Notes under the pieces: model-generated
Told to the model about the DNA's origin: nothing
Seen by the model: the letters and a program-made list of their open reading frames with translations, nothing else
Database searches by the model: none
Assembly (NCBI RefSeq): GCF_003610255.1
Contig: NZ_RAPS01000001.1
Location: 5,545,001 to 5,609,000, forward strand
Origin: Streptomyces sp. TLI_171
GTDB lineage: Bacteria; Actinomycetota; Actinomycetes; Streptomycetales; Streptomycetaceae
Reading direction: 5' to 3'
DNA length: 64,000 nt
Part shown: piece after piece, positions 26,760-40,718 of the stretch
Layout: each line of letters opens with the position of its first letter
How positions within the stretch are numbered: the first letter of the stretch is position 1
Program-made: the position numbers and the translations under genes

Positions 26760-26886
26760 GAGCGGAGGGGAGTATTCCCCGTTCAGTGACCCCGTCATCA
26801 CGGGTGCCCGTCGCGGCATCCCGGGGCGCTGGTCGCACGGTGGCCCGTTGGCGCGCCGTGCGGCGGAAGAGACCTCCGGCAAGTGA
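26760..26886 (+). ncRNA. yybP-ykoY (manganese) riboswitch
   Basis: Leader RNA with the family's conserved loop GGGGAGTA (26767-26774) and GTCATCA (26794-26800). The closing helix is CGGAGG (26763-26768) with CCTCCG (26873-26878), next to AGACCTCCGGCAAG. GC-rich internal stems lie between. This family senses Mn2+ and commonly controls TerC-type and Mn2+ efflux genes, exactly the gene 35 bases downstream. A Mn2+-induced on-switch is expected from the family; the expression platform is not obvious here. Confidence 0.85.
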
Positions 26887-26920
26887 CGATGTTGTTCGCC
26901 TACCTGCCGGAGGAGCAGTA

Positions 26921-27901
26921 GTGGACGTTTCCGTGGGCCTTTGGGCCGGCACCATCGCGGTGCTGGTCATCCTGATCGTGGCCGATTTCTTCATCGGCGG
27001 CCGCAAGCCGCACGAGGTCTCCATCAAGGAGGCCGGGATCTGGACGGCGGTCTGGATCGCGCTCGCCGTGCTGTTCGGCGTCTTCCTCTGGTGGTACGGC
27101 GGCGGACAGCCGGCCGGTGAGTTCTTCGCGGGCTACATCACCGAGAAATCGCTCAGCGTCGACAACCTGTTCGTGTTCATTCTGATCATGGGCAAGTTCG
27201 CGGTGCCGAGGATCTACCAGCAGCGCGTGCTGATGTTCGGCGTGATCATCGCGCTGGTGCTGCGGGCGGTCTTCATCGCCGGCGGCGCGGCGCTGGTCTC
27301 CAGCTTCTCCTGGGTGTTCTACATCTTCGGCGCGTTCCTGATCTGGACGGCCTGGAAGCTGATCAAGGAGGCCCGCGCCGAGGAGGAGGACGAGGAGTTC
27401 GAGGAGAACCGCCTGCTCAAGTCGATCGAGAAGCGCTTCCCCTCCACCGACAAGTACCACGGCACCAAGCTGATCATCCGGGAGAACGGCCGCCGGCTGA
27501 TGACCCCGATGCTCATCGTGATGCTCGCCATCGGCACCACCGACGTGCTGTTCGCGCTGGACTCGATCCCGGCGATCTTCGGCCTCACCCAGGACCCGTA
27601 CATCGTCTTCACCGCCAACGCCTTCGCGCTGATGGGCCTGCGCCAGCTGTACTTCCTGCTCGGCGGCCTGCTGAAGAAGCTGGTCCACCTGTCGTACGGC
27701 CTGTCGGCGATCCTCGGCTTCATCGGCGTCAAGCTGGTGCTGCACGCCATGCACGAGAGCGGCCTGCACGTCCCGGAGATCAGCATCCCGGTCTCGCTGG
27801 GCTTCATCGGGCTGACCCTGGCGATCACCACCGTCACCAGCCTGATCGCCGCGCGGAAGCAGGGCGACGACGCGGACCGGCCGGAGAAGATCGACGCCTG
27901 A
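26921..27901 (+). CDS. TerC-family membrane protein
   Basis: Integral membrane protein, 326 aa, probable metal (Mn2+) exporter or loader of secreted metalloenzymes. About nine hydrophobic segments are visible, beginning at residues 5-25. Conserved family residues are FITEKSLSVDNLFVF-like (ITEKSLSVDNLFVFIL, about 68-83) and IGTTDVLFALDSIPAIFGLT (about 206-225), whose Asp residues are likely metal ligands. A charged loop EEEDEEFEENR (about 150-160) separates the two halves. GTG 26921 has GGAGGAG upstream. Expression is presumably controlled by the Mn2+ riboswitch in its leader, which favours a manganese role over tellurite resistance. Confidence 0.93.
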   Translation: MDVSVGLWAGTIAVLVILIVADFFIGGRKPHEVSIKEAGIWTAVWIALAVLFGVFLWWYGGGQPAGEFFAGYITEKSLSVDNLFVFILIMGKFAVPRIYQQRVLMFGVIIALVLRAVFIAGGAALVSSFSWVFYIFGAFLIWTAWKLIKEARAEEEDEEFEENRLLKSIEKRFPSTDKYHGTKLIIRENGRRLMTPMLIVMLAIGTTDVLFALDSIPAIFGLTQDPYIVFTANAFALMGLRQLYFLLGGLLKKLVHLSYGLSAILGFIGVKLVLHAMHESGLHVPEISIPVSLGFIGLTLAITTVTSLIAARKQGDDADRPEKIDA

Positions 27902-27920
27902 CGCCGCGGCGCCCGGCGCC

Positions 27921-27965
27921 GCGTGAGGGGCCCCCGCCGTCGCCGACGGCGGGGGCCCCTCACGC
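27921..27965. terminator. strong bidirectional hairpin after terC
   Basis: Perfect 21-bp inverted repeat (27921-27941 and 27945-27965) with a 3-base loop between convergent genes ending at 27901 and 27974. The longest terminator stem in the window. Confidence 0.85.
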
Positions 27966-27973
27966 GTGCGGGC

Positions 27974-28627
27974 TCACCAGCCGCGCTCGCGCCACTCCGG
28001 CAGGTGCGGGCGCTCGGCGCCCAGCGTGGTGTCGTTGCCGTGGCCCGGGTAGACCCAGGTCTCGTCCGGCAGGACGTCGAAGATCTTCTCGTTGACGTCC
28101 CGGAACAGCGAGTCGAAGGCGGCCGGGTCCCCCCAGGTGTTGCCCACCCCGCCCGGGAACAGGCAGTCGCCGGTGAACAGGTGCGGGTGGCCCTGCGGGT
28201 CGTCGTAGACCAGCACGATCGCGCCCGGGGTGTGGCCGACCAGGTGACGGACCGTCAGCTCGATCTGCCCGACCCGGAGCACCGAGCCGTCCTCCAGCGC
28301 CACGTCGGTGGGCACCTCGATGCCCTCCGCGTCGATCCGGCCGGCCGCGGTGCGCGCCCCGGTGGCGGCCACCACCTCGCCGAGCGCGCCCCAGTGGTCG
28401 CGGTGCCGGTGGGTGGTCACCACCATCGCCAGCCGGCTGCCCACCGTCTCCAGCAGCACCGGCGCGTCGGCGGCGGCGTCGATCAGCAACTGCTCGTCGG
28501 TGGCCCGGCAGCGCAGCAGGTAGGCGTTGTTGTCGTACGGGCCGACCGCCACCTTGCTGACGATCAGGTGCGCCAACTCGCGGACGTCCGGCGCACCGCC
28601 GACCTTGACCGCTCCGTGGTACGTCAT
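27974..28627 (-). CDS. MBL-fold metallo-hydrolase (glyoxalase II-like)
   Basis: Soluble metallo-beta-lactamase-fold hydrolase, 217 aa. Zinc ligands are in VTTHRHRDHWGAL (HxHxDH, about 70-82), HLVGHTPGAIVL (about 125), LFTGDCLFPGGVGN (Asp about 151) and VYPGHGNDTTLG (His about 195). The pattern is that of glyoxalase II/persulfide dioxygenase-like hydrolases, but the long C-terminal helical domain of true glyoxalase II is missing. ATG 28627 has GAGGAG upstream. It lies 46 bases downstream of a mycothiol-dependent-type gene on the same strand, which may point to thiol or thioester detoxification (inference). Confidence 0.88.
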   Translation of the reverse strand: MTYHGAVKVGGAPDVRELAHLIVSKVAVGPYDNNAYLLRCRATDEQLLIDAAADAPVLLETVGSRLAMVVTTHRHRDHWGALGEVVAATGARTAAGRIDAEGIEVPTDVALEDGSVLRVGQIELTVRHLVGHTPGAIVLVYDDPQGHPHLFTGDCLFPGGVGNTWGDPAAFDSLFRDVNEKIFDVLPDETWVYPGHGNDTTLGAERPHLPEWRERGW

Positions 28628-28673
28628 CGGGCCGCTCCTCGCTGCTGCTGGGCTGTCGGGTCAGTCGCTGCCA

Positions 28674-29426
28674 TCATCCCATCGGGGGGAGCCGCGGCAG
28701 CGAGCTGCGCGGGTCGACCAGGCCCTCCTGGCCGCGGTGCACCTGCAGGCCGTCGCCGTCGGAGCGGCCGGACAGCCAGCCGGTCAGCGCCCGCACCGGG
28801 CCCTCCACGGTCAGCTCCGGCTCGCCGTCGCCGCCCAGCCGGGCCCGCAGGCCGGCGTCCTCCGCGACCACCAGGGTGGCGGGCAGGCCGTCGACCGCGC
28901 CGAACTGGGCGCCCAGCCGCCGGAACTCGGCGCTCGCGAACGGCTCCGGCCAGTGCGCCGGGGTGTAGCCGGCGTTCAGGTCGACGTGGTGGTACTCCAG
29001 CTCGGCCAGCCGCTTCACCGGCAGCTGCCAGGCCGGGAACAGGTAGCCCGCCCGGTGCTTGACCGAGGCGCCCCAGTGCTCGGGCGCGAGCAGGGCGGCG
29101 GCGTCCAGGAAGCGCTGCTGGCTGTCCCGAAGGTCGGCGACCTGCTCGGCCAGCGGCCGCCCGGCGCCGGCCTCGATGTCGGCGTCCCGCGCCTCGGGGC
29201 TCGCGTACTGCGGGATGTCCTCGCCGGTGCGGGCCGCCGTCAACAGGTTGACCAGCGAATCAGCATTGCGGGCGAGGTGGGTCAGCACGTGGCCGCGGGT
29301 CCACCCGGGCAGCCCGGACGGTTCGAACACCTCGGCGGGCTTCAGCTCGCCGAGGGTGTGCAGCAGCAGGTCGGTGCTCTCCGCGGTGGCCCGCAGCTGC
29401 TCGGCTGCGGTGGTGGCGTCGCTCAT
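28674..29426 (-). CDS. maleylpyruvate isomerase/DinB-like mycothiol-dependent enzyme
   Basis: Four-helix DinB/MDMPI-type protein, 250 aa. Candidate metal ligands are His in [16 protein letters not shown] (about 42-57) and the HH of [15 protein letters not shown] (about 140-154), as in mycothiol maleylpyruvate isomerases. The C-terminal part (about 175-250) has the small sterol-carrier-like domain seen in this family ([18 protein letters not shown]). The natural substrate is unknown; true maleylpyruvate isomerase would need gentisate-pathway neighbours, which are absent. ATG 29426 with AAAGG upstream. Divergent from uvrA. Confidence 0.85.
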   Translation of the reverse strand: MSDATTAAEQLRATAESTDLLLHTLGELKPAEVFEPSGLPGWTRGHVLTHLARNADSLVNLLTAARTGEDIPQYASPEARDADIEAGAGRPLAEQVADLRDSQQRFLDAAALLAPEHWGASVKHRAGYLFPAWQLPVKRLAELEYHHVDLNAGYTPAHWPEPFASAEFRRLGAQFGAVDGLPATLVVAEDAGLRARLGGDGEPELTVEGPVRALTGWLSGRSDGDGLQVHRGQEGLVDPRSSLPRLPPMG

Positions 29427-29455
29427 CGGCGGGTGCCTTTCGTTTCCCGGGCCGG

Positions 29456-29478
29456 TTGTCAGTCGTTGACGCTACCGT
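29456..29478 (+). promoter_or_regulatory. RecA-NDp/PafBC-type DNA-damage promoter of uvrA
   Basis: TTGTCAGTC (29456-29464), eight bases, then TACCGT (29473-29478), against TTGTC(A/G)GTG-N8-TAnnnT: one mismatch and exact spacing. Unlike uvrB and uvrC, about 130 bases of leader lie between this and the uvrA start, so a second, nearer promoter (TACGCT at about 29549-29554) is possible. Confidence 0.7.
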
Positions 29479-29617
29479 CGAGCGCGGGTGCCGTTCACTC
29501 GTCCGGGTGGACCCAGCTGGACAGCTCGTTATTCGAACGAATGAGCTAGTACGCTGGCGGGCGCATCCTGGAAGAAGCAGACCTCACATTTCGACCCGGA
29601 GAAAGGCGCCAGAAGCA

Positions 29618-32494
<2,877 letters not shown>

Positions 32495-32513
32495 TCCCGA
32501 CACCGCCGGGGGC

Positions 32514-32546
32514 CCGCCCGGGGAGCGCAAGTCGCTCCCCGGGCGG
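32514..32546 (+). terminator. hairpin terminator of uvrA
   Basis: Perfect 14-bp inverted repeat (32514-32527 and 32533-32546) with a 5-base loop, 20 bases after the uvrA stop. Confidence 0.8.
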
Positions 32547-32601
32547 ACTCATTGGCGCGTGCTAGGTTGCTGCCGCCGTTCCCCGTCGCTGAGGAGTCCA
32601 C

Positions 32602-33024
32602 GTGTCCGAGCCCGTCGCTTCCCGCCGTACCGTCCTGTGCTGCGCGGCCGTCGCGCTCGCGGGCACCGCGGCGGCCGGCTGCTCCTCGTCCAAGGACGAG
32701 AAGCCGACCGGCACCTCCGCCGCGGCCGGCCCGATCGACCTCGGCCCCGCGGCGGACGTCCCCGTGGGCGGCGGCAAGGTGTACCGGGAGCAGGCCGTCG
32801 TGGTGACCCAGCCGGCCGCCGGCGAGTACAAGGCGTTCAGCGCCAAGTGCACCCACGCGGGCTGCCTGGTGAACGGGGTCGAGAAGCAGCAGATCCAGTG
32901 CCTGTGCCACGGCAGCCGGTTCGGCATCGCCGACGGCGCGGTGCAGGACGGACCGGCCCCGAAGCCGCTGCCCGCGTACCAGGTCGCGGTGCAGAACGGG
33001 AACCTCCAGGTCACCAAGGGCTGA
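32602..33024 (+). CDS. Rieske [2Fe-2S] protein, predicted Tat-exported lipoprotein
   Basis: Small extracytoplasmic Rieske protein, 140 aa. The N terminus has a twin-arginine motif SRRTVLCC (about 7-14), a short hydrophobic stretch and lipobox TAAAGC (Cys about 27), so Tat export with lipid anchoring is likely. The Rieske domain (about 45-138) has cluster ligands CTHAGC (about 86-91) and CLCHGSRF (about 103-110). GTG 32602 has GAGGAG upstream. It is monocistronic between uvrA and uvrC. Redox partner unknown; it is too small to be the cytochrome bc1 Rieske subunit. Confidence 0.9.
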   Translation: MSEPVASRRTVLCCAAVALAGTAAAGCSSSKDEKPTGTSAAAGPIDLGPAADVPVGGGKVYREQAVVVTQPAAGEYKAFSAKCTHAGCLVNGVEKQQIQCLCHGSRFGIADGAVQDGPAPKPLPAYQVAVQNGNLQVTKG

Positions 33025-33113
33025 GCGGATCGCCGCCCCGGAGACGACGAACGCGGCGCAGCCGGCGGCGGCCCGGGAGCCGGCGCCGTCCGACTGTCGG
33101 TGATCGCCGCGGA

Positions 33114-33136
33114 GTGTCGGCGGCAGTCGGTACGGT
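33114..33136 (+). promoter_or_regulatory. RecA-NDp/PafBC-type DNA-damage promoter of uvrC
   Basis: GTGTCGGCG (33114-33122), eight bases, then TACGGT (33131-33136): two mismatches to TTGTC(A/G)GTG and exact spacing. TACGGT is six bases before the uvrC ATG, so the transcript is probably leaderless. The operon uvrC-rapZ-yvcK-whiA follows. Confidence 0.65.
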
Positions 33137-33142
33137 AGGGGC

Positions 33143-35143
33143 ATGGCTGACCCGTCCACCTACCGTCCGGCTCCGGGGGCGATCCCGCTCCTGCCCGGGG
33201 TGTACAAGTTCCGTGACACGCACGGCCGGGTCATCTACGTGGGGAAGGCGAAGAGCCTGCGCCAGCGGCTCTCCTCGTACTTCCAGGACGTGGCGAACCT
33301 GCACCCCCGCACGGCCACGATGGTGACCACCGCGGCGTCGGTGGAGTGGACGGTGGTGTCCACCGAGGTCGAGGCGCTGCAGCTGGAGTACTCCTGGATC
33401 AAGGAGTTCGACCCGCGGTTCAACGTGAAGTACCGGGACGACAAGAGCTACCCGGAGCTGGCGGTCACGCTGAACGAGGAGTTCCCGCGGGTCCAGGTGA
33501 TGCGCGGGGCGCACAAGAAGGGCGTGCGGTACTTCGGGCCGTACGGGCACGCCTGGGCGATCCGCGAGACGGTGGACCTGATGCTCCGGGTGTTCCCGGT
33601 CCGGACGTGCTCCAACGGCGTGTTCAAGCGGGCCCAACAGGTCGGGCGACCCTGCCTGTTGGGCTACATCGGCAAGTGCGCCGCGCCCTGCGTGGGCAAG
33701 GTGACCGCCGCCGAGCACCGCGAACTCGCCGAGGAGTTCTGCGACTTCATGGCCGGCCGGACGGGCAACTACCTGCGCCGCCTGGAACTGCAGATGCAGG
33801 ACGCGGCCGCCGAGATGGAGTACGAGAAGGCCGCCCGGCTGCGCGACGACCTGGGCGCGCTGCGGCGCGCGATGGAGAAGAACGCGGTGGTGCTCGGCGA
33901 CGGCACCGACGCGGACCTGCTGGCCCTCGCCGAGGACGAGCTGGAAGCCGCCGTGCAGATCTTCCACGTCCGCGGCGGCCGGGTCCGCGGCCAGCGCGGC
34001 TGGGTCACCGACAAGGTCGAGGACGTGGACACCGCGGGCCTGGTGGAGCACGCCCTGCAGCAGCTGTACGGCGCGGGCACCGAGCAGGTGCCGCGCGAGG
34101 TGCTGGTCCCGGCGGTGCCGGAGGAGGCCGTCCGGGAGTGGCTGACCGGGCTGCGCGGCGCGCAGGTGGACGTCCGGGTGCCGCAGCGCGGCGACAAGAA
34201 GGACCTGATGGAGACGGTGCAGCGGAACGCCCAGCAGGCGCTGGCGCTGCACAAGACCAAGCGGGCCTCGGACCTGACGACCCGTAGCCGGGCGCTGCAG
34301 GAGATCGCCGACGCCCTGGAGCTGGACTCGGTGCCGCTGCGGATCGAGTGCTTCGACATCTCGCACCTGCAGGGCGAGGACGTGGTCGCCTCCATGGTGG
34401 TGTTCGAGGACGGCCTGGCCCGCAAGAGCGAGTACCGCCGGTTCCAGATCAAGGGCTTCGAGGGTCAGGACGACGTCCGCTCGATGCACGAGGTGATCAC
34501 CCGCCGGTTCCGCCGCTACCTGCAGGAGCGCGAGCAGACCGGGGAGTGGGCCGTCCCGGAGGAGGCCGGCGAGGAGGAGGCGCTCACCGACGAGACCGGC
34601 CGCCCCAAGCGCTTCGCCTACCCGCCGCAGCTGCTGGTGGTCGACGGCGGGCAGCCGCAGGTCGCCGCCGCCCAGCGGGCGCTGGCCGAACTGGGCATCG
34701 ACGACGTCGCGGTGTGCGGGCTGGCCAAGCGCCTGGAGGAGGTGTGGCTGCCCGGGCAGGACGACCCGGTGGTGCTGCCGCGCTCCAGCGAGGGCCTGTA
34801 CCTGCTGCAGCGGGTGCGCGACGAGGCGCACCGCTTCGCCATCACCTACCAGCGCGCCAAGCGTGCCAAGCGGCTCACGGCGGGGGAACTGGACTCCGTC
34901 CCCGGGCTCGGCGAGACTCGCCGCCGGGCCCTGCTCAAGCACTTCGGTTCGCTGAAGAAGCTGAGGGCGGCGACGGTCGACGAACTGTGCGAGGTGCCGG
35001 GGATCGGGCGCCGGACGGCCGAGACTGTTGCGGCAGCCTTGGCCTCCCGTACACCTGCCGCATTCGCGGTGAACACCGCGACGGGCGAGATCATCGAAGA
35101 CAGCACGACCACAGCGGTTCCGAGAAGCGGGGAAGAGACGTGA
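33143..35143 (+). CDS. uvrC: excinuclease ABC subunit C
   Basis: Makes both incisions in nucleotide excision repair, 666 aa. The GIY-YIG nuclease domain (about 15-95) reads [29 protein letters not shown] motif for UvrB binding is at about 225-245 ([19 protein letters not shown]). The RNase H-like second nuclease domain (about 390-560) has [20 protein letters not shown] and [14 protein letters not shown]. Two helix-hairpin-helix motifs close the protein ([37 protein letters not shown]). ATG 33143 lies six bases from the -10 box. The stop overlaps rapZ by four bases, so uvrC heads a coupled operon. Confidence 0.98.
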   Translation: MADPSTYRPAPGAIPLLPGVYKFRDTHGRVIYVGKAKSLRQRLSSYFQDVANLHPRTATMVTTAASVEWTVVSTEVEALQLEYSWIKEFDPRFNVKYRDDKSYPELAVTLNEEFPRVQVMRGAHKKGVRYFGPYGHAWAIRETVDLMLRVFPVRTCSNGVFKRAQQVGRPCLLGYIGKCAAPCVGKVTAAEHRELAEEFCDFMAGRTGNYLRRLELQMQDAAAEMEYEKAARLRDDLGALRRAMEKNAVVLGDGTDADLLALAEDELEAAVQIFHVRGGRVRGQRGWVTDKVEDVDTAGLVEHALQQLYGAGTEQVPREVLVPAVPEEAVREWLTGLRGAQVDVRVPQRGDKKDLMETVQRNAQQALALHKTKRASDLTTRSRALQEIADALELDSVPLRIECFDISHLQGEDVVASMVVFEDGLARKSEYRRFQIKGFEGQDDVRSMHEVITRRFRRYLQEREQTGEWAVPEEAGEEEALTDETGRPKRFAYPPQLLVVDGGQPQVAAAQRALAELGIDDVAVCGLAKRLEEVWLPGQDDPVVLPRSSEGLYLLQRVRDEAHRFAITYQRAKRAKRLTAGELDSVPGLGETRRRALLKHFGSLKKLRAATVDELCEVPGIGRRTAETVAAALASRTPAAFAVNTATGEIIEDSTTTAVPRSGEET

Positions 35144-36024
35144 CTGTGTCCAACGGGGGAGAGAGCACCCCCGAGCTGGTGATCATCTCCGGCATGTCCG
35201 GGGCGGGGCGCTCCACCGCCGCGAAGTGCCTGGAGGACCTCGGCTGGTTCGTGGTGGACAACCTGCCGCCCGCACTGATCCCGACCATGGTCGACCTGGG
35301 GGCACGCTCGCAGGGCGCGGTGCCGCGGATCGGCGTGGTGGTCGACGTCCGCGGCCGGACGTTCTTCGACGACCTGCTGACCTCCCTGGAGGAGCTGGAG
35401 AAGCGCGGCGTCCGGCTGCGGGTGGTCTTCCTCGACTCCTCCGACGACGCGCTGGTCCGCCGCTTCGAGTCGGTCCGCCGCCCGCACCCGCTGCAGGCAG
35501 AGGGCCGGATCGTCGACGGCATCGCCCAGGAGCGCGAGCTGCTGCGCGAGCTGCGCGGCGAGGCCGACCTGGTGGTCGACACCTCCAACCTCAACGTGCA
35601 CCAGCTGCGCGCCAAGCTGGACGCCCAGTTCTCCGGCAACGACGAGCCGGAGCTGCGCGCGACCGTGATGTCCTTCGGCTTCAAGTACGGCCTGCCGGTC
35701 GACGCCGACCTGGTGGTGGACTGCCGCTTCCTGCCGAATCCGCACTGGGTGCCGGAGCTGCGGGCCCGTACCGGAACCGACCCGGACGTGGCAGAGTACG
35801 TCTTCCAGCAGCCCGGGGCGCAGCCGTTCCTGGACGGCTACACCGAGCTGCTGCGGATCATCACCGAGGGCTACCGCCGCGAGGGGAAGCGTTACATGAC
35901 GCTTGCCGTAGGCTGCACCGGAGGCAAACACCGCAGCGTCGCGATGTCCGAGCAGCTGACGAAGCGTCTGATCGCGGACGGGGTCGAAACGGTGCTGGTC
36001 CACCGCGACATGGGCCGGGAGTGA
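35140..36024 (+). CDS. rapZ: RNase adapter RapZ (YvcJ/RapZ nucleotide-binding family)
   Basis: P-loop nucleotide-binding protein, 294 aa. RapZ is an RNA-binding adapter in E. coli; in Actinobacteria the role is less clear, perhaps linked to cell-envelope metabolism. Walker A is [14 protein letters not shown] (about 15-28), the second motif is VVDVRGRTF, and the C-terminal [20 protein letters not shown] (about 252-271) is diagnostic. GTG 35140 overlaps the uvrC stop (GTGA) and has GGGGAAGAG upstream. The order uvrC-rapZ-yvcK-whiA is conserved across Actinobacteria. Confidence 0.95.
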   Translation: MTVSNGGESTPELVIISGMSGAGRSTAAKCLEDLGWFVVDNLPPALIPTMVDLGARSQGAVPRIGVVVDVRGRTFFDDLLTSLEELEKRGVRLRVVFLDSSDDALVRRFESVRRPHPLQAEGRIVDGIAQERELLRELRGEADLVVDTSNLNVHQLRAKLDAQFSGNDEPELRATVMSFGFKYGLPVDADLVVDCRFLPNPHWVPELRARTGTDPDVAEYVFQQPGAQPFLDGYTELLRIITEGYRREGKRYMTLAVGCTGGKHRSVAMSEQLTKRLIADGVETVLVHRDMGRE

Positions 36025-36091
36025 CGGCCGGGGAACCCCCAGTACCCGGACCGCCGCCCGGCCGAGCACGAGACAGGAACATGGGGTCGGC

Positions 36092-37135
36092 GTGGGATAC
36101 GTGCCAGCACGGCAGCAGCTCCAGAACAGACCTGCCGAGCGGGCACCGCGTCGAGCTCCCAAGATCACCGCGCTGGGCGGCGGGCAGGGCCTGTCCGCCT
36201 CGCTGTCCGCGCTGCGCAGGCTGACCAACGAGCTGACCGCGGTGGTCACGGTCGCCGACGACGGCGGGTCCAGCGGGCGGCTGCGCGCCGAACTCGGCGT
36301 GCTGCCGCCCGGTGACCTGCGCAAGGCGCTGGCGGCGCTGTGCGGCGACGACGACTGGGGCCGCACCTGGTCCGAGGTGCTCCAGCAGCGCTTCACCGGC
36401 ACCGGCGAGCTCGGCGGCCACGCGGTCGGCAACCTGCTGATCGTGGCGCTGTGGGAGAAGCTCGGCGACCCGGTGGAGGCGCTGAACTGGGTCGGCCGGC
36501 TGCTGAACGTGCAGGGCCGGGTGCTGCCGATGTCCGCGGTGCCGCTGGACATCGAGGCGCAGGTGCGCGGCCACGACCCGGCCCGCCCCGGCGAGGTGTC
36601 CGCGGTGCGCGGCCAGGCGTCGGTGGCGATCACCCCGGGCACCGTGCAGTCGATCCGGCTGCTGCCGGACGGGCCGCCGGCCGTCCCGGAGGCCGTGCAG
36701 GCCGTGCTGGAGGCGGACTGGGTGGTGCTCGGCCCCGGCTCCTGGTTCACCAGCGTGCTGCCGCACCTGCTGGTCCCGGAACTCGCCAAGGCGCTCACCG
36801 AGACCCGGGCCCGCCGGCTGCTCACCCTCAACCTGGCCCCGCAGCCGGGCGAGACCGAGGGTTTCACGCCGCAGCGCCACCTGGAGGTGATCGCCGACCA
36901 CGCCCCGGACCTGGTCGTGGATGCGATCCTGGTGGACGAGCGGGCGGTCACCGGCGGCGCCTTCGGGATCGCCGACCTGGCCGGCCTGGAACAGGCCGCC
37001 GAGCGGATGGGCGCCGCACTGGTGCTCGGTTCGGTGGCCCGCTCCGACGGCACTCCGCGACACGACCCGGAGCTCTTGGCCGCGGCGTACGACCGGATTT
37101 TCCGGACTCATGGAAGGATCGGCCCATGGCGATGA
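36092..37135 (+). CDS. yvcK: YvcK family gluconeogenesis/cell-wall factor (CofD-like)
   Basis: CofD-like protein of the YvcK family, 347 aa, needed in other bacteria for growth on gluconeogenic carbon sources and for cell-wall homeostasis, and known to bind UDP-sugars. Family motifs are [17 protein letters not shown] (about 25-41), [14 protein letters not shown] (about 53-66), [25 protein letters not shown] and [20 protein letters not shown] 36092 is the best start. It overlaps whiA by ten bases and follows rapZ by 67 bases. Confidence 0.95.
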   Translation: MGYVPARQQLQNRPAERAPRRAPKITALGGGQGLSASLSALRRLTNELTAVVTVADDGGSSGRLRAELGVLPPGDLRKALAALCGDDDWGRTWSEVLQQRFTGTGELGGHAVGNLLIVALWEKLGDPVEALNWVGRLLNVQGRVLPMSAVPLDIEAQVRGHDPARPGEVSAVRGQASVAITPGTVQSIRLLPDGPPAVPEAVQAVLEADWVVLGPGSWFTSVLPHLLVPELAKALTETRARRLLTLNLAPQPGETEGFTPQRHLEVIADHAPDLVVDAILVDERAVTGGAFGIADLAGLEQAAERMGAALVLGSVARSDGTPRHDPELLAAAYDRIFRTHGRIGPWR

Positions 37136-38106
37136 CGGCAGCGGTGAAAGACGAGATCTCCCGGCTTCCCGTCACCCGTGCCTGCTGCCGCAAGGCGGAG
37201 GTCTCGGCGATCCTGCGTTTTGCGGGCGGACTGCACATTGTGAGCGGCCGCATCGTGATCGAGGCGGAGCTGGACACCGGCATTGCGGCACGGCGGCTGC
37301 GCAAGGACCTCCTGGAGATCTTCGGACACTCCTCGGATCTGGTGGTGATGGCCCCCGGCGGCCTGCGACGCGGCAGCCGGTACGTGGTGCGGGTGGTGAA
37401 GGACGGCGAGTTGCTGGCCCGGCAGACCGGGCTGGTGGACGGACGCGGACGGCCGATCCGGGGCCTGCCCCCGGCGGTGGTCTCCGGCGCGACCTGCGAC
37501 GCGGAGGCGGCCTGGCGCGGCGCGTTCCTGGCGCACGGTTCGCTGACCGAGCCCGGGCGCTCCTCCTCCCTGGAGATCACCTGCCCCGGTTCGGAGGCGG
37601 CGCTGGCCCTGGTCGGCGCGGCCCGCCGGCTGGGCATCCCGGCGAAGGCCCGCGAGGTGCGCGGCGTGGACCGGGTGGTGATCCGCGACGGCGACGCGAT
37701 CGGCGCGCTGCTCACCCGGCTCGGCGCGCACGAGTCGGTGCTGGCCTGGGAGGAGCGCCGGATGCGGCGCGAGGTGCGGGCCACCGCCAACCGGCTGGCC
37801 AACTTCGACGACGCCAACCTGCGCCGCTCGGCCCGCGCCGCGGTCGCCGCGGGGGCCCGGGTGCAGCGCGCGCTGGAGATCCTCGGCGAGGAGGTGCCCG
37901 AGCACCTGGCCGCGGCCGGCGCGCTGCGCATGCAGCACAAGCAGGCCTCGCTGGAGGAGCTCGGCGCGCTCGCCGACCCGCCGCTGACCAAGGACGCGGT
38001 GGCCGGCCGGATCCGCCGCCTGCTGGCGATGGCGGACAAGCGGGCCGCCGAACTCGGCCTGCCGAACACCGAGGCCAACCTCACCGAGGAGATGGCCCTC
38101 AACTGA
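37126..38106 (+). CDS. whiA: WhiA, sporulation transcription factor
   Basis: Sporulation regulator that binds GACAC-type sites with WhiB, 326 aa. The N-terminal half is a LAGLIDADG homing-endonuclease-like fold without catalysis (about 10-190: [30 protein letters not shown] given as [10 protein letters not shown] and [30 protein letters not shown]). The C-terminal helix-turn-helix lies at about 225-320 ([31 protein letters not shown]). ATG 37126 gives the known N terminus [15 protein letters not shown]. It overlaps yvcK and ends the uvrC operon. WhiI is encoded 34 kb away in the same window. Confidence 0.97.
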   Translation: MAMTAAVKDEISRLPVTRACCRKAEVSAILRFAGGLHIVSGRIVIEAELDTGIAARRLRKDLLEIFGHSSDLVVMAPGGLRRGSRYVVRVVKDGELLARQTGLVDGRGRPIRGLPPAVVSGATCDAEAAWRGAFLAHGSLTEPGRSSSLEITCPGSEAALALVGAARRLGIPAKAREVRGVDRVVIRDGDAIGALLTRLGAHESVLAWEERRMRREVRATANRLANFDDANLRRSARAAVAAGARVQRALEILGEEVPEHLAAAGALRMQHKQASLEELGALADPPLTKDAVAGRIRRLLAMADKRAAELGLPNTEANLTEEMALN

Positions 38107-39345
<1,239 letters not shown>

Positions 39346-39373
39346 CCCCAGCGGTAGCTGACGTGACGTAAGG

Positions 39374-39414
39374 GGCAGGGCCCGGACGGCTGTCACCGCC
39401 GACCGGGCCCTGCC
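39374..39414 (+). terminator. hairpin terminator of gap
   Basis: 12-bp outer stem (39374-39385 and 39403-39414) with a further 4-bp inner pairing, 28 bases after the gap stop codon. Confidence 0.75.
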
Positions 39415-39499
39415 GCTGCGCCCACCCTCGTCCGTCCTACCTCTCACCGGTGACCCGCTGCCGTGTCGCCGTCTGCGCACCGTTCCACCCCTGAGGAGC

Positions 39500-40711
39500 A
39501 TGACCGTGAAGACGATCGAAGACCTGGAGGTCTCCGGCAAGCGGGTGTTCGTCCGCGCCGACCTCAACGTGCCGCTGTCCGGTGACACCATCACCGACGA
39601 CGGCCGGATCCGCGCCGTCGCGCCGACCATCGCCAAGCTCGTGGAGCGCGGCGCGCGCGTCGTGGTGGCCTCGCACCTGGGCCGCCCGAAGGGCGAGCCG
39701 GACCCCAAGTTCTCCCTCGCGCCGGTGGCGGTCCGCCTCGGCGAGATCCTGGGCCGCCCGGTGGCGTTCGCCACCGACACGGTCGGGGAGAGCGCGAAGG
39801 CCACCGTCGCCGCCCTCGGCGACGGCGAGGTCACGCTGCTGGAGAACCTGCGCTTCAACGCCGGCGAGACGTCCAAGGACGACGCCGAGCGCGGTGCGTT
39901 CGCCGACCGACTGGCCGCCCTCGCCGACCTGTACGTGGGCGACGGCTTCGGCGCGGTGCACCGCAAGCACGCCTCCGTCTACGACCTGCCGGCGCGGCTG
40001 CCGCACGCGGTCGGCGACCTGATCGCCACCGAGGTGGGCGTGCTCAAGCGCCTCACCGAGGACGTGGCCCGCCCGTACGTGGTGGTGCTCGGCGGCTCGA
40101 AGGTCTCCGACAAGGTCGGCGTGATCGAGAACCTGCTCGGCAAGGCCGACCGGATCCTGATCGGCGGCGGCATGATGTACACCTTCATCGCGGCCCAGGG
40201 CCACGGCGTGGGCGCCTCGCTGCTCCAGGAGGACCAGATCCCGGTCGTCCAGGACTACCTGAAGCGCGGCGCCGAGCAGGGCGTGGAGTTCGTGATCCCG
40301 CTGGACACCGCGGTATCCGGCAGCTTCCCGGACGTCAAGGGCGGCGCCCCGGTCGAGGACTACGCGGTCGTCGACGTGGACGCCATCCCGGACGGCGCGC
40401 TCGGCCTGGACATCGGCCCGAAGACCGCCCAGCTGTTCGCGGAGAAGATCGCCGACGCGAAGACCGTGTTCTGGAACGGCCCGATGGGCGTCTTCGAGCA
40501 CCCGGCGTTCGCCGACGGCACCCGGGCGGTCGCCCAGGCGCTGCTCGACTCGGACGCGTTCACGGTGGTCGGCGGCGGCGACTCGGCGGCGGCGGTGCGC
40601 ACCCTGGGGTTCGACGAGGCGAAGTTCGGACACATCTCGACCGGCGGTGGCGCGAGCCTCGAGTACCTGGAGGGCAAGACCCTTCCCGGTCTCGCCGCCC
40701 TGGAGGACTGA
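39500..40711 (+). CDS. pgk: phosphoglycerate kinase
   Basis: Glycolytic kinase, 403 aa, normal length. The N-terminal substrate domain has [13 protein letters not shown] (about 13-25), ASHLGRPKG and [11 protein letters not shown]. The C-terminal ATP domain has [30 protein letters not shown] and [13 protein letters not shown] 39500 has GAGGAGC immediately upstream. tpiA starts seven bases after its stop, so the two are co-transcribed, and secG probably follows on the same message. Confidence 0.98.
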   Translation: MTVKTIEDLEVSGKRVFVRADLNVPLSGDTITDDGRIRAVAPTIAKLVERGARVVVASHLGRPKGEPDPKFSLAPVAVRLGEILGRPVAFATDTVGESAKATVAALGDGEVTLLENLRFNAGETSKDDAERGAFADRLAALADLYVGDGFGAVHRKHASVYDLPARLPHAVGDLIATEVGVLKRLTEDVARPYVVVLGGSKVSDKVGVIENLLGKADRILIGGGMMYTFIAAQGHGVGASLLQEDQIPVVQDYLKRGAEQGVEFVIPLDTAVSGSFPDVKGGAPVEDYAVVDVDAIPDGALGLDIGPKTAQLFAEKIADAKTVFWNGPMGVFEHPAFADGTRAVAQALLDSDAFTVVGGGDSAAAVRTLGFDEAKFGHISTGGGASLEYLEGKTLPGLAALED

Positions 40712-40718
40712 GAGAGAC

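Noticed and set aside
29533-29548. LexA-like half palindrome (TCGAAC then GAGCTA) upstream of uvrA
   Set aside because: Only one half matches the actinobacterial SOS box; the second half matches 3 of 6 bases. The PafBC-type element is a much better explanation of damage control.
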